DNA of 64,000 nt, taken from NCBI GenBank assembly GCA_963575745.1, contig CAUYUJ010005692.1, positions 62,001 through 126,000 of the forward strand, written 5' to 3'. Within the stretch, counting starts at the first letter, position 1. The number at the start of each line of letters is the position of its first letter. The translations under genes were made by a program, and so were the position numbers. A model generated the notes under the pieces. It was not told the DNA's origin. It searched no databases and saw only the letters and a program-made list of their open reading frames with translations. The DNA is from Prorocentrum cordatum (Eukaryota; Sar; Dinophyceae; Prorocentrales; Prorocentraceae). Below, piece after piece: positions 42,485 through 54,319 of the stretch.

Positions 42485-43470
42485 GGGCCCGAACGACTCG
42501 GCGGCGGCGGAAAGGGAAGCGAGGGCCGAACGACTCGGCGGCGGCGGCGGGCAACGCGACTCGTTCGGCCCCCCCCCATCCCCCCTCGAAACCCCGAGGG
42601 CTCGAAACGCTTCCATTTGAAGCGTCGCCCTCGGGGGGGTGATGACCCCGCGTCCGCAAGAAAGGATGCGGGGACCAAGCGATTCGGCGGCGGCAACGGA
42701 GGGCAAAGTGACCCGTCCGCCCCCCCCCCCCCCCGAATGAGCGAAAAACTCCCTGTGAAAGCACCGCCCCCTGGGGCTCGCGCCCGCGGGAAGGAAGCGG
42801 GGTCGAACGACTCGGTGGCGGCGGCGCAACACGAAGTGAATCGCGCCGCCCGCCTTCCCCCCCCCATATGGGCTTGGGGACCCCCCGATTCCCCGAAGGC
42901 GCGAAACGCTTCGACTGGAAGGGTCGTCATCGGGGGGTCGGAGAGGAAGCGGGGGCCCAGCGACTCGGCGGCGGCAGCGGGGGGCACAGTGACCCGTTCG
43001 CCCCGGCCTCCCCGTTGGTCAGTTCGGGGGCCCTCAAAATTCCGAGGGCGCGAAGCGCTGCATCGAAAGCGTCGCTCTCGGGGGGGAAGGGCCCCGCGTC
43101 CGCAGGAAAGGAGGCGGGGACCGAGCGACGCGGCAGCGGCAAGGGGCAAGGCGACTCGTTCGGCCACCCTCCCCCCGTGGGTTTTGGGGCCCCCGCGAAC
43201 CTCAGAGGGCACGAACGCTCCCCCAGGAAGCGTCGCCCTCGGGGGCTTGGAAAATCCCCACCCACGAGAAAGGAGGCGGGGGCCCAAAGCCTCAGCGGCG
43301 GCGGCGGAGGGCAAGGCGTTTCGTTCGCCCCCCCCCTCCACCCCATTGGTACGGGGGCCCCGCTTTTCCGAATCTGGAACACTTCCATTGGAGGTGCTGC
43401 CCTCAAGAATTTGGAAAGTCCCGCGACCGCAAGAGAGGGGGCGGGCACCGAACGACTCGTCCCATGGCTG
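42485..43470. repeat. ~150-165-bp minisatellite with internal hairpin
   Basis: Six to seven units, each opening with GACCGAACGACTCGGCGGCG. Each unit includes a C-run and a stem of the form CCGAGGGCGCGAAACGCTTC paired with GAAGCGTCGCCCTCGGGGG. Spacing between starts is about 126-166 bp. The 350-codon open frames on both strands are by-products. Confidence 0.88.
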
Positions 43471-43479
43471 GGCCGGTGA

Positions 43480-44240
43480 ATGAGCGCACACAGAAGCCTC
43501 TCTGTCCGTCAAATCTACTCAACAAAAGCACGACTGCGGAGTCGGCCGCGGAGAACCCCACCCGCCCTGCCGGCGCAGCCCCCACCGGCCCGCGCGACCC
43601 ATCAGTAATACATCAAGAGCCCATCAAGAACCCGCGAGGACTGTTTCGTCCTAATTTCAACCTCATTTAGCTAGTGAACAGCGGGGACGGAGGCGACGCC
43701 CCCCTGTCTTGGACCCTACCTGCAACGCGCTGGGAAGCAGGGGGTCGAGGAGACGCGAGGGACGTCGCGACTCCAACGCCGACCACACCCGATCGGCCTT
43801 GCTGCGAGGAGGCACGGGGGGGGGCCGCAGTGCGCCGAGTGGCAGGAGCTGCCACCGAAACAAAACAAGCCAGCCCAAATCGACCACCCACACAAGGACG
43901 ACGAGACCCAGCCACCCCAGGTGCAAGAAGCGCCAGGACGGTGGCTGGGCCTCGCCCCAGATGTGGGGTACGCGCACGGATGCCTGCCCTGCGGGTCATT
44001 CGCATCCCCGCCCAGCGGCCGTGCCACGGGCAGGGGGGGGGAAGGGCCCGTGGCCCGAGTGGCAGAGCGACGGCTCTGAACAGAGACAAAATAAGGACGA
44101 CGACGACGCTCAACCACCCCTGGTGCAGGGAGCGTCAGGACAGTGGTTGGGTCTCGCCCCAGATGTGGGGTGATTGCACCGTTGCCTGCCCACTGGACAG
44201 TGGCATCGGGCCGTGCCAGAAGAGGCCACAGAGACAATGA
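43480..44240. repeat. two to three imperfect ~195-bp tandem units
   Basis: GCCAGGACGGTGGCTGGGCC, then TCGCCCCAGATGTGGGGTACG (43930-43975) recurs as GTCAGGACAGTGGTTGGGTC, then TCGCCCCAGATGTGGGGTGA (44130-44172). CGAGTGGCAG phrases recur upstream of each. 43480-43680 holds nothing recognisable. Confidence 0.6.
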
Positions 44241-44930
44241 AGATCATGGCGTCGTACAAAAAGACGCAACACCACTTAATCAGAATCATCACTGCCGAAA
44301 GGGTTTGTCTTTGCAAGCACCGTCGGGGCGCGGACTTGATCTCTGTTGAGAGCGTCCTGGGTAGACAGGAGTGCAAGCTGCTTTAGCTAGAGACTCCACC
44401 TGCTGCTCGATCCGCTCTTCCTCAGCAAGGTCAAAATCAGAGCAAGAAAACCTGGCTGATGGGACCCTGGCTAGCGAGGACTAATATTGGTTTCTGGCCG
44501 TGACGGGAAGGTGGAGGAGATCCTCGAGGCGAAGAGGGCAATCGACGGCAATATCTTGCCCCGTAGGATGCCTGCCTCGAGACATTGTTAGACGGGCGGC
44601 CTGAACAGACTTCATTGACACCTCTAAATCGACACTGGGAATTGTAACAATTGCTTAACTGGCAGATCAACAAATCTGCTCACTACATGACAAACTAAGA
44701 CATGTGTATTTTCGGTCCGCTATTTCGGCCATCGGGAGACCCCAATCTCCTGTACACCTACTGGGAGGGGGGCGCTTGGGCCACTCAACACGATGGACCT
44801 TGAGGCATCGAAAGCACCTCCAAAAACTCCCGAGATGCCTCCAACGGTGCGAGGTCTCGGTCGACCGCACAGCTGGAGACGGCTTGACATGTTCTACTTC
44901 ACCGAACTCCCGGAGAGACTGGAAACGAGG
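44241..44930. other. no supported gene
   Basis: Lower GC than average. No coding or repeat structure recognised. Confidence 0.4.
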
Positions 44931-44934
44931 GAGG

Positions 44935-45125
44935 AGGTGCATAGCGAATACAATACGCCCGAGCAAACTCCATGTGTCTACCTAACTCCTCCTCGGCCGT
45001 CGCATCGACCTCGTGTCTGGAGAGGGCACGCTTTGCCGCGGAGTCAGCGTCGTCATTACCCAACCTCCAGAAACGCAACTCCTCAGACACTGACTCGTCA
45101 GACAAAGACTGGTGGGATCTAACGT
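44935..45125 (-). pseudogene. LINE RNase H C-terminal fragment
   Basis: The frame reads RSHQSLSDESVSEELRFWRL, then GNDDADSAAKRALSRHEVDA. This is the last part of a LINE RNase H: the His of the KxH block and the GNDxAD motif with the final catalytic Asp. It resembles GNEYADRAAKSA of the LINE at 1295-8098 but is a different copy. No RT is found beside it, so only a scrap remains. Confidence 0.6.
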
Positions 45126-45179
45126 GAGATACCCCTGAACAGAAACCAGAACTGGCCTCAACTCTAACGAATCCATCAG

Positions 45180-47085
45180 AAAGCCATCAGAAATGCTGAC
45201 TAATGCCGTCGGACTTCCTCCGGAATTTCCCAGGAACCAACAAAGAATTCCTCAGCAAGGATCTGGAGGGAACTTCTAAGGAACCTTTACGGATACTACT
45301 CAAGGAACCTCTCGGAAACTTCCCGAGCGGTTGGAACGGGTACCAATTGGTAAGGATTGGTACCGAAAAGGTTGAAATCCGTCCTAACTAGTTGAGATCC
45401 GAATGGGTGCCGTCGCCTCTGGGCCGCACTGCACACACTCCCACCTGGAGAGGGGGGCACGCTGGAAGGGCCACCACAGTTGCCTCGTCCTCTTTCGGGA
45501 GCAACATCTCCCTGACGATGGCACAAGACGTCCGCGCAGACGTCCGAACATGTAGCTGCGTGCTGCTTTTGGTCCACCGAGAGGCACCAAATTCTCCGCG
45601 CGCAGCCGCGCCGCCTCCGCGTCGATGACGCCCCGCTCCTCTCGATTCGGGAATCGTCTGACCCTGGTCAATCCAGACCCGGGTCAGTCAGGCCTGCAGG
45701 ATCCTGCAAGCTCCTGCAAGATGCTGCACCCAAACCCGCATCAATGCGAAGGATCCAACAGGATCCTGCAGAATCCTGCACCCAATCCCAGGTCAATGCG
45801 ACCCTGGCCCTGCAGGATTCTGCAAGATCAGGCGCTCTGGCTGACCCCCGTTTGCATTGACCCCCGTCTCAAGGCTCCCGATCGAGGGAGGGCGCAGGCT
45901 GACCGGGGTCAGCGCTGTCAGGGGTCAGCCAAGGAGGGCCATGTCGCGAACCCCAGCTGGCCGCGCAGCAGCTCCCGTGCCAGCTCAAGAGAAGCGAGCA
46001 CATGAATCTTCAGGCCTTCGCGGTCTGGGCACCGTGGTGCGATCTCATGGATGCGCCATCCGATTGATACGTGAAGCGCGGAGCAACCACCCAAAGCCGC
46101 CATGTATTCATGGGTTCGCAGCCCAAGAACCCAGACCACGAGGCTACGGATATGGATGCGCCTCCCGTCCACAAGCTGGTCAACGAAAGAAGGGGTCCTC
46201 CCCACGTGGCTCCCAGACCCCGGTCAACTGCAAAGAGGATCGATGGGGTTCGTCACCTGCGCCCGCGACCGCCATCAAGCCCCGCTCGAATTCGGCCCGG
46301 GGACCCCTCCTCGAGCCCATCCCGGCCAAGGCTGAATCCACGATCGATCTCTGCTTGTCCCGGCCATGGCACGAGGGCGGCCTCCGTCCAAAGGCGGAGA
46401 CCCGCGATGCCTCCGGAGTCATCGAGTCTCGACGACAAACCGCTCCTGGAGCCCATCCTGGCCAGCGGCCAGCGCCTCGCCCTGGATCGATGCACGAAGC
46501 GACACGCTGGAGGCCCAAAGGCGGCTCTCCAGAGGCCGAGACTAGAGATGAATCTCAAGACGTGTGTTGACGCCAACGTGTGCTCATCCATCGCAACCCT
46601 CCAACACGGCGCCGGCGGCGTATAATGAGCTGCGTGCTGCGTGTTCCGTGCTATCGGGGGAGTTGAACGGGGGAAGCACACATTGGGCTAACACGCATCC
46701 AGAGGATCGTCGGTAGTGGAGAAACAGAAGGCTCGAACTGCGACGACGGCCGATGGACGTCGCCGTCCAGCGGGTGCCCCGACCCTCCTCCGCGAGGCGA
46801 GGCAATGGCAGTCGTCCAAGAAGAACGGCCCCGTAAGAACACGGCGGGCGGGCCAGAGTCCTGGAAGCACTCTGTGGTCCCGCACGAGGCGAATGCGAAT
46901 GAAGCTGCGACGGGGAAGGCGACAAGCGAGGGCGACGACGACAGCCGATATCCTGAATCCCACCTGCCCTTTGGGGCGGGGGTGATTTAGGGAGCTCGTC
47001 TTCCAAGCCCCCTCTCTTTCGGAAAGGAATGCATCACTGACCCTCCCCCCAGGCAAGCGGCAGCCAACCAGGAACAATGCCAACA
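45180..47085. other. no supported gene; short repeats
   Basis: 45690-45840 has repeated CTGCAGGATCCTGCAAG phrases; a related stretch lies at 59025-59090. 46290-46560 has two imperfect ~130-bp units sharing GAGCCCATCC(C/T)GGCCA. 46690-47000 has open frames on both strands without motifs. Confidence 0.45.
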
Positions 47086-47094
47086 CCCATCCCA

Positions 47095-47390
47095 CCATCC
47101 CTGTCAACAAAAATACCCTGGCGAGATGCCCAACTGTATACAATTGTGAATACAAGCGTTGTGAGCATCGCCTCCTGTGAAACTCCCTATGAGACCACGG
47201 AGAATGAAACGAATGCGCCGAAAAAAATGGCGGACGCACGCGGCCACACCTAGTGGGGCTCTAGGTGGAGCTCCACTTGGGGCCTCGGAACGTGTGAGGG
47301 GTGTGCAGAACTGAATGTGGCAGACGCACGTGGCCACGCTAACTGGGGCCTTCGGTGGAGCTCCCTCTGGGGCCACGAAACGTCTAAACG
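47095..47390 (+). repeat. composite 90-bp-array family, locus 5
   Basis: The left module (CCTGGCGAGATGCCCAACTG, then TGTGAATACAAGCGTTGTGA) is followed by three units with GGTGGAGCTCC and GTGTGAGGGGTGTGC. No right module. Confidence 0.7.
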
Positions 47391-47664
47391 AACGAACGAA
47401 CCACCACATCGGACAGTTCCCCGGGCCTGCCAAGACCAGGTGGGTGAGGCCATGACCTCCTGTAGACACGCACACATGCACAGGAGGTGCGAAACATACA
47501 AGAAGTTATGGGTCTGCGCAACACACAGAAAAGCTATGACGAGGAGGAGAGGAGGAGGAGGAAGTCCTGGTTGTGAGTGTCGGCGAAGTGCTGACGTATT
47601 TGTGTTCGAGTGTCGACCACGTGGAAGTGTCTTCAGCTGAGCGAACCCAGGTCAGGTCGTTTGG

Positions 47665-50245
47665 TTATCCCTGCCCAATGGTTGGCGTGGGCGCCAGTTG
47701 CAGGTACGGTCGTTGTTCTTGGGAGAAGCTGACGAAGTCGTCGTCCCAGCGCTTGTGCTGGCCGCCGTGGCGTCTCCGGCCATGTTGGCGTGAATTTTCT
47801 CCTGGTTGCCAGTGGAATGTTCGCCACGTCCATATGGTGGGATTGTGGCTGGCTACCTTGGATGCCATGCGCAACAACCTCTGCCTGCGCGTCATCTCCC
47901 AATTTTCAATGTGGTGGTGCTGCAAAAATTGCTCTGCGCGCCGCGTGGCTCGCTGGATGTGGTCGACCCACGGTTCCATCGCGTCCTCGTCATTGTTGTT
48001 GTCGTTGCTCTCGCTGTGTCGTTCTGTCGTGTCTCGTTTGGGCGCGTTGTTTTCTGCATCGTCGCCGCTGCCGGTTTCTTGATGAAGTGCTTGGGTGGTC
48101 GTGCGGTCGTCCGCATGGCCATGGGTGCTGCTCGTCGGGGTCGTTTGGCGGGTAGCGCGTCGCATTGGTGCCCCGATGATCATGCGGAGCATGCGTCGTT
48201 GGGTTCGCCGCAGGTAATGCTAGAGAGGTTCCGTGAGCGACCACGTCTCTGTTCCGTAGAGTGTCGCGGGTGTCACTGCCCGATTGAAGAGCCGGAGTCG
48301 TGCAAGCGGGTAGCGCTTGCTTGCCAGCTCCTGTTTGCACGAAGTGAATGTTGCCCACGGTTCCCTCGTGCGGTGGTGGATTACCGTCTCCATCGCGTCG
48401 TGGAAACTGATGAATTGACCGAAGTGATTGGTGTTGCCTTCTTGGGGAAGGATATCGATGTCCTGTCCTGAGCGTGCACGGTGCGCAAGCTTGCCCTGCC
48501 AGTCCGTCTGGTCCGGTTGCTGAATATTTTGGTTCTGGAAAGGTGCACCTCAAGTCCGTGAGGTCGCACTGCGCGCACTATGTCGTCGAGCATCGCGGTG
48601 AGGCGCGGTAGCTTTTGGCTGGTCAGGAGCACGTCGTCGGCGAAGCGGAAATTAGTGAGTGCGGAGGTGCTCGTGAATCCTAGTTGGGTTCCCTTGCCCT
48701 TTTTGTTCGCCAGTCGATCATTACCGATGCAAGAATATGCTGTAACAAAGCGTTGAGAAAAAAGAAACTGAGCAGGCCACCCTGCTTGTTCGCCGGAAGA
48801 GACTGAAGGACCTGCTGCTGACGTCAGTCTTGACCGTGGCCGTCTGTCCCACGTACAGCTGTTGGAGTGGCGAGATGTACCCTCGTTGGACGCCCTGCGC
48901 CCCCAGTGCTGCCAACATGCTAGTGTGCTCGACCGTGTCAAAAGCTTGTTTGAAATTTAGCGCCGTTATCCACAAGTCCTGGTTCCAGTCGTGCGCGCGC
49001 TCACAGAGGATGTGGAAAACGAACAAGCGGTCGGTTGTCGAGTGTCCTGGCCTGAAGCCGGCCTGGTCTGCAGTTTGTCGGGAGTCGAGTGTTGGTTGGA
49101 GCCTGTTGTCGACAAGCCTGCTGAAAAGCTTGTAAAATTCGCCGGCCCAACGGGCCAGAGGCGTGCTAAGATCTCTGGTAACTGGGTAACAATATTTCTA
49201 GTTCGCGCGCGCGGAGCGGCCCCTGGGGGTCCCCCAGCGAAAAGTATCCCGACCGCAGCCCGACCAGGTCTACTCAGAGATGGTTTTGAGGGCCTTTTTT
49301 CGACGCCCCTCACGAGGATCGTGGCCTCCGAGGGGTGGTCACTCGACTACCCCGCCCCAAGAGGCCCCCAAGAGCCCCCCAAGAGACCCAAGGGGCCCCA
49401 AGACGCCGCCAAGGAGCGCCAAGAGACCCCCAAAAGGCCCCCAAGAGGCCCCTAGGAGGCCTCAAAGAAGCCCCCAAGAGGCTTCAAAGAGGCCCCATAG
49501 ATCGCTCGAGGGCCGGCGGAATGAGCGAAGCGATCAATAATGGTATTGTGCATATGGGCCAATAGTTCTGCTGAAGTGTTAGAGTCCCACGTGGGAATGA
49601 CCGTGACGACAGTGTTGTTCCAGCTGGATGGCGGCGGAGCGTCGAACTGGAAGATCGTGTTAGAGATGGAGAAGTGCGCCGTGCAATTCGTCAATGCCTT
49701 CCTTCAACAAGTCTGCTCGTAGGCCTTTGGTGCCTGGAGCTCTATCAAGCCGGAGCCCTCTCATCGCATTATCCAAATATTCCCCAATGAAGGTAGGAGG
49801 TCGTCGCCGCGTCGCTCTCGTCGCGTCAGCTTGGCCGTTGTGTCGCATGAGTGCTTGTAAAACTGCGCAGATACATCTGCAATATCTTGCCGGGCTGTGC
49901 GTGTTGAGCCTTTGTTTGTCTGTCGTGTGTGTAATGAGTCCGTTGTTTACGTGCCTTGATGCGCGGGATGCTTTGAGGTCTCTGAACTGTTCGAGCACGG
50001 TTGCTAGATGGGCCCGTCGTGTCCGCCGCTTCTTCGCGCGGATCTCCTGCTGTATCAATTGTCTCAATTGTTTGCGGGTGCGGTGGTCGTTGTTTGGGGT
50101 CTGGCGTCGCCGTGCGATGAGAAGGCGTAGACGTTCTGCTCCTCTATCTGGTTGTCGGTCTGCTCGAGGTGCTCCAGCGCTGCTAGCACTTCCTGGATGT
50201 GCTCGTCCAGGAATTGTGGGTCGGTTGGTAGTTCGTCTGGAAAAA
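47665..50245 (-). pseudogene. non-LTR retrotransposon RT (third lineage), interrupted and frame-broken
   Basis: Read right to left. The N-terminal region has MRGLRLDRAPGTKGLRADLL, then KEGIDELHGALLHL. It continues SSWNNTVVTVIPTWDS and, in a shifted frame, NYWPICTIPL. A 398-bp element then interrupts (49138-49535). RT resumes with FYKLFSRLVDNRLQP, QAGFRPGHSTTDRLFVFHIL, motif A ITALNFKQAFDTVEH and motif C TNFRFADDVLLTSQ. The C-terminal part (47665-48190) has RRMLRMIIGAPMR, EPWVDHIQRATRRAEQF and GGQHKRWDDDF, typical of LINE tails without RNase H. Several frameshifts make it non-functional. It differs from the RNase H-bearing LINEs at the left. Confidence 0.85.
49138..49535. mobile_element. minisatellite-bearing inverted-repeat element inserted in RT
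   Basis: 398 bp with left end TTCGCCGGCCCAACGGGCCA and right end GGGCCGGCGGAATGAGCGAA. The inner inverted repeat is GCCGGCCC/GGGCCGGC. The core is a CCAAGAGGCC minisatellite (49350-49490). Removing it with a 2-bp AA duplication (49136-49137, 49536-49537) restores the RT frame as IPLFYKLFSRL. A second copy with the same ends lies at 61227-62095. Confidence 0.8.
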
Positions 50246-50248
50246 TGA

Positions 50249-51252
50249 GTGTGGCGGACGCATGTGGCCACACCCACTGTGGCCTTAGGTGGAGCTCCCC
50301 ATGAGGCCACGAAGCGTGTGAGGGGTGTGCCGAAATTAATGTGGCGGACGCATGTGGCCACACCCACTGTGGCCTTAGGTGGAGCTCCCCATGAGGCCAC
50401 GAAGCGTGTGAGGGGTGTGCCGAAATTAATGTGGCGGACGCATGTGGCCACACCCACTGTGGCCTTAGGTGGAGCTCCCCATGAGGCCACGAAGCGTGTG
50501 AGGGGTGTGCCGAAATTAATGTGGCGGACGCATGTGGCCACACCCACTGTGGCCTTAGGTGGAGCTCCCCATGAGGCCACGAAGCGTGTGAGGGGTGTGC
50601 CGAAATTAATGTGGCGGACGCATGTGGCCACACCCACTGTGGCCTTAGGTGGAGCTCCCCATGAGGCCACGAAGCGTGTGAGGAGGCCACGAAGCGTGTG
50701 AGGGGTGTGCCGAAATTAATGTGGCGGACGCATGTGGCCACACCCACTTGGGCCTAAGGTGGAGCTCCCCATGGGGTCACGAAGCGTGCAAGGGGTGTGC
50801 CGAAATTAATGTGGCGGGCGCATGCGGCCACCACACTGGGGCCTTAGGAGGAGCTCCATAAGAAGCCACGGCACGTGTGAGGGGTGTGCCGAAAAGGCTG
50901 TGGCGGACGCTGGTGGCCACACCCACTGGGGCCTTCGGTGGGGCTCCCTGTGGTGCCACGAAGCGTGTGAGGGATGCGCCGAAACGGTTGTGGCGGACGC
51001 ATGTGGCCACACCCACTTGGGCCTAAGGTGGAGCTCCCTGTGGGGCACGAAACGCGTGAGGGGCGTGCCGAGAAGGGTGTGATGACGACGGTGATGATGA
51101 CGATGATGGTGGCCATGACTGCTGATGACATGCGGAGGACAGGGGCAGGGATGAGAGGAGGGAGGAGGGAGGGAGGGAGGAGTGAGGAGGAGGGAGGAGG
51201 CAAGCTGGCCGCTCTCTGCAGAAAGAAGAACCAACACCACAGGATGGCTAGG
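50249..51252 (+). mobile_element. composite 90-bp-array element, locus 6 with five identical units
   Basis: The first five units (50249-50690) are 90 bp and essentially identical (GTGGCGGACGCATGTGGCCA start). Four or so diverged units follow. A GATGATGACGATG tract, purine tract and right module (CCAACACCACAGGATGGCTA) end at 51252. AATGA flanks both sides (50244-50248, 51253-51257). The usual left module is missing. Because 90 is a multiple of three, all frames stay open and the 336-codon minus-strand frame is spurious here. Confidence 0.82.
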
Positions 51253-51396
51253 AATGATACAACGTATGCTTTTGCGCTGAATCTTAGGCCATGCTCGTGG
51301 GCTCCGCGAGCACTTTGCATAGTTCTTGTTGACAGAGACGGCGGGGGTGATATCATATCGATTGCTGTGCACACGGCCGCCATCCCTGTCAAACTA

Positions 51397-52729
51397 GCCT
51401 GGCGAAAGACCCAACCATATGCAGTTGTGAGTACCGCAGCTGTGAGTATCATGTTCGATGGTGCCTCATATTGAGACACGAAGCGTGTGAGGGGAGTGCC
51501 GAAATGAGCGTGGGGGCGCATGCGAACACCGCAATAGGGACCCACGCTAGAGCTACACCTGGGGTCACGACATGTGCGAGGAGTGTGCCGACATGGGGCG
51601 GGGGAGTGTATGCGGACCCTCCCACTGGGGCCTCCAGTGGACCTCCCGATGGGCCATGAAACGTGTGAAGGGTGTGCCGAAATGGGTGGCGGGTACTCAT
51701 GCGAACTGTGCCGCTGGGACCTCTGGTGGAACTCCCTGTGGGGCGAGGAAACGTGTGAGAGGTGTGCCGCAATGACTGAGGGGGACGCATGCGAACTGTG
51801 CCGCTGGGACCTTCGGTGCGGCTCCCCATAATCACGAAGCGTGTGAGCGGGGGTGCCGAAATGGGTTGGCGGTGACGCCTGCGAAAAGTGCCACTGGGAC
51901 TTTCGGAGGAGCTCCCTATCCGGCCACGAAATGAATGAGGGGTGTAGCGACATGGTGGCGGGGAAGCATGCGAACTGTGCTACTGGCACCTTCGGTAAGG
52001 CTCCCTATGAAGCCACGAAACGCGTGAGGGGTGTGCCGGCCAGAGTAGCGGGGACGCGTGCAAACTGCACCACTGGGAACTTCGGAAGAGCTCCCTATGG
52101 GGCCACGAAATGTGTGAGGGGTGTGCCAACATGGGTGGCGGGGACGCATGCGAACTGCGCCGCCACTGGCACCTTCGGTAGGGCCCCATATGAGGCCACG
52201 AAAAGTGTAACTGCTGTTCCGAAATGAGCCATGGGGACGCATGCGAACTGTGCCACTGGGACCTTCGGTGGAGATCCCTCTCGGGCCACGAAGCAAACTG
52301 AGGGGCGGGGACGCATGCGAACTGCGCCACTTGGGCCTTCGGTGGTGCTCCCTGGGGACACGAAACATGTGACGGGTGTGCTGAAATTATTGGCGAGGAT
52401 GCATGCGAGATGCGCCACTGGGACCTTCGGTGGAGCTCCATATGTGGCCACGAAACATGCGAGGAGTGTGCCGACATGGGTGGCGGGGATGCATGCGAAC
52501 TGCGCCGCTGGGACCTTTGCTGGAGCTCCCTTTGGGGCCACAAAACGTGTGAGGAGTGTGCACAAGCTCATGGCGACAATGGTTGTGATGACAACGATGC
52601 TGATGACGATGATGGTGATGATGACGATGAGGGTGATGATAGGAAGAGGAAGGAAGAGGAGGAGGGAAGTGAGGAGGAGAGCGGCACGCTGTCTTTTCAA
52701 AACGAAGACCCAACACAGGATGTTTGGGA
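51397..52729 (+). mobile_element. composite 90-bp-array element, locus 7 (both ends, target duplication)
   Basis: 1333 bp. The left module is GCCTGGCGAAAGACCCAACC, then GTGAGTACCGCAGCTGTGAG. About eleven diverged units follow, then a GATGATGGTGATGATGACGA tract, a purine tract, and the right module with TTTTCAAAACGAAGACCCAA, CACAGGATGTTTGGG. AAACTA lies on both sides (51391-51396, 52730-52735). Confidence 0.85.
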
Positions 52730-52735
52730 AAACTA

Positions 52736-53289
52736 CTGGAAAATCAGATTCGAGGCTGAATCTGGATCATGCACGGCCACCCACCGATCATTGTCAAGTG
52801 GTTTTGGACAAGGACGGCGGGGGGGCTGGCACATTGCCTGCTGTGTCCAGGCCCACCAGACAGATCGACAAAGATGGTGGGGGCCGACATGTTCCCCGGT
52901 GTGTGCTGCCACGTGGGCGGGCGCACCTGGCACACTCTGCGCATGCCCCGAACGTGGCGCACATGGCGCGGCTGGACCATGCAGCACTCATGGTGGACGT
53001 AAAGCACGTGGCGCATCTGGCGCGCCAAGCGTGTCTGGTACGTTATGGTCCCAGGGGTGCCTGGCGCGGTTGGGGCGCGTGGCACGCGTGGCCCACCTCG
53101 CCCCAGCGTCGCGCACATTGGGTCTGCTTTGGTTTCCAGTAGCTGTCCATCCATAGACGATCGTTGAAAATCCTACATCCTGAAGCTCGTATACTATGTG
53201 GGCTGGTGGGAGTGAGCGAGACAACTTGCGTGCGGGTAGGGTACCTTGACCCCTCCCACTACCCCCTATTGGGCCTATTTTTTTTCTGA
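52736..53289. other. no supported gene
   Basis: GC-rich with short phrases (TGGCGCGCC, GGCACACTCTGC). No family recognised. Confidence 0.4.
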
Positions 53290-53820
53290 GCTGGCGGCCG
53301 CCATTGGCCCCGCCCGCCCCCCCCCGGACGACGTCACGTTCCGCGCTGGCAGCATCCAGGAATGCCTAGGGATGATCGGGGCCAAATAGGAGCAGCATGT
53401 AGGTGGCGATCCGGACCACAACGCCTGTATACACCACGGTGCTCGCGTGCACCACATCGCGCGTGTACACCGCAGCGAATGTACAACGCAACAGCCGTGT
53501 GCAACGCAGCGCTTGTCTACACCACAAGGCTTGCGTGCACCGCAGCGACTGTGAACACCACAAGGCTTGTACATCAGAGCATCCGCGTGCAACGCAGCGC
53601 TGGTGTACACCACAGTACTTGCGAGCAGCAAAGCGCATGTGTTCACCGCAGCGAACGTACACCACAACAGCCGTGAGCAACGCAGCGCTTGTCTACACCA
53701 CAAGGCTTGCGTGCACCAGAGCGACTGAGAACACCACAATGCTTGTACATCACAGCATCCGCGTGCAACGCAGCGCTGGTGTACACCCAGTGTCTGAGTG
53801 CGCAAGACAAGTAGAAGGAG
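53290..53820 (+). repeat. GTACACCACAGC minisatellite element, left member of inverted pair
   Basis: The head sequence (GACGACGTCACGTTCCGCGC, then AGCAGCATGTAGGTGGCGAT) is followed by about 25 units of 15 bp (TGTACACCACAGCGC and GCGTGCACCACAGCG variants). The head and array recur in opposite orientation at 54320-54740. Confidence 0.85.
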
Positions 53821-53894
53821 CATTTAGGTGAGAATTTGTCTCGGACAGCTAAATACCACGCCAGCAAATTGCTGACAACGGCATGCGATGTGTG

Positions 53895-54005
53895 TCCTTT
53901 CTCCTCCTCCTCCTCCTCCTCCTCCTCCGCCTCCTCTTCCTCCTCCACCTCCTCCTCCTCCTCCTTCATCTCCGCCCTTTCCTCCTCTTCCTCCTCCTCC
54001 TACAC
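53895..54005. repeat. CTC/CCT microsatellite
   Basis: Pyrimidine CTCCTCCTC tract with CTTCC interruptions. Confidence 0.9.
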
Positions 54006-54319
54006 CCTTCTCCCCGTCGTTCGGGTCGGCGCTACAGGGAACGTGCGCATCTCAGTGTGCACCGCAGGATGGTCGATTGAATCAGTCCACTTGGTTCTCG
54101 GACGGCCAATCTCAGGAGCTTTCTGGACGCAGATAGGAGGAGTAGGTTGAGGCGGGAGGACCCGGGAGGACTCGTAGATTCCAGCGGCGCTGCTCTTTCA
54201 ATCAGGTGTGGCGTCCAAATCCTAAATAAGGAAGTATTCGTTCTGTGGAATCCACAAGCGAGCGCTCCAAGTTGTCATAAGGACTATCTCGAAAAAACTA
54301 CATACAACAATGGTAATCA

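Noticed and set aside
42446-43512. 345-350-codon frames on both strands
   Set aside because: Repeat by-products of the 150-bp minisatellite; no domain.
49660-50747. 336- and 227-codon frames with 30-residue repeats
   Set aside because: They are produced by identical 90-bp units, which keep every frame open; only the part left of 50245 is real RT sequence.
50249-52560. CRISPR-like regular repeats
   Set aside because: Units are contiguous 80-90 bp tandem repeats without spacers, in a eukaryotic context.
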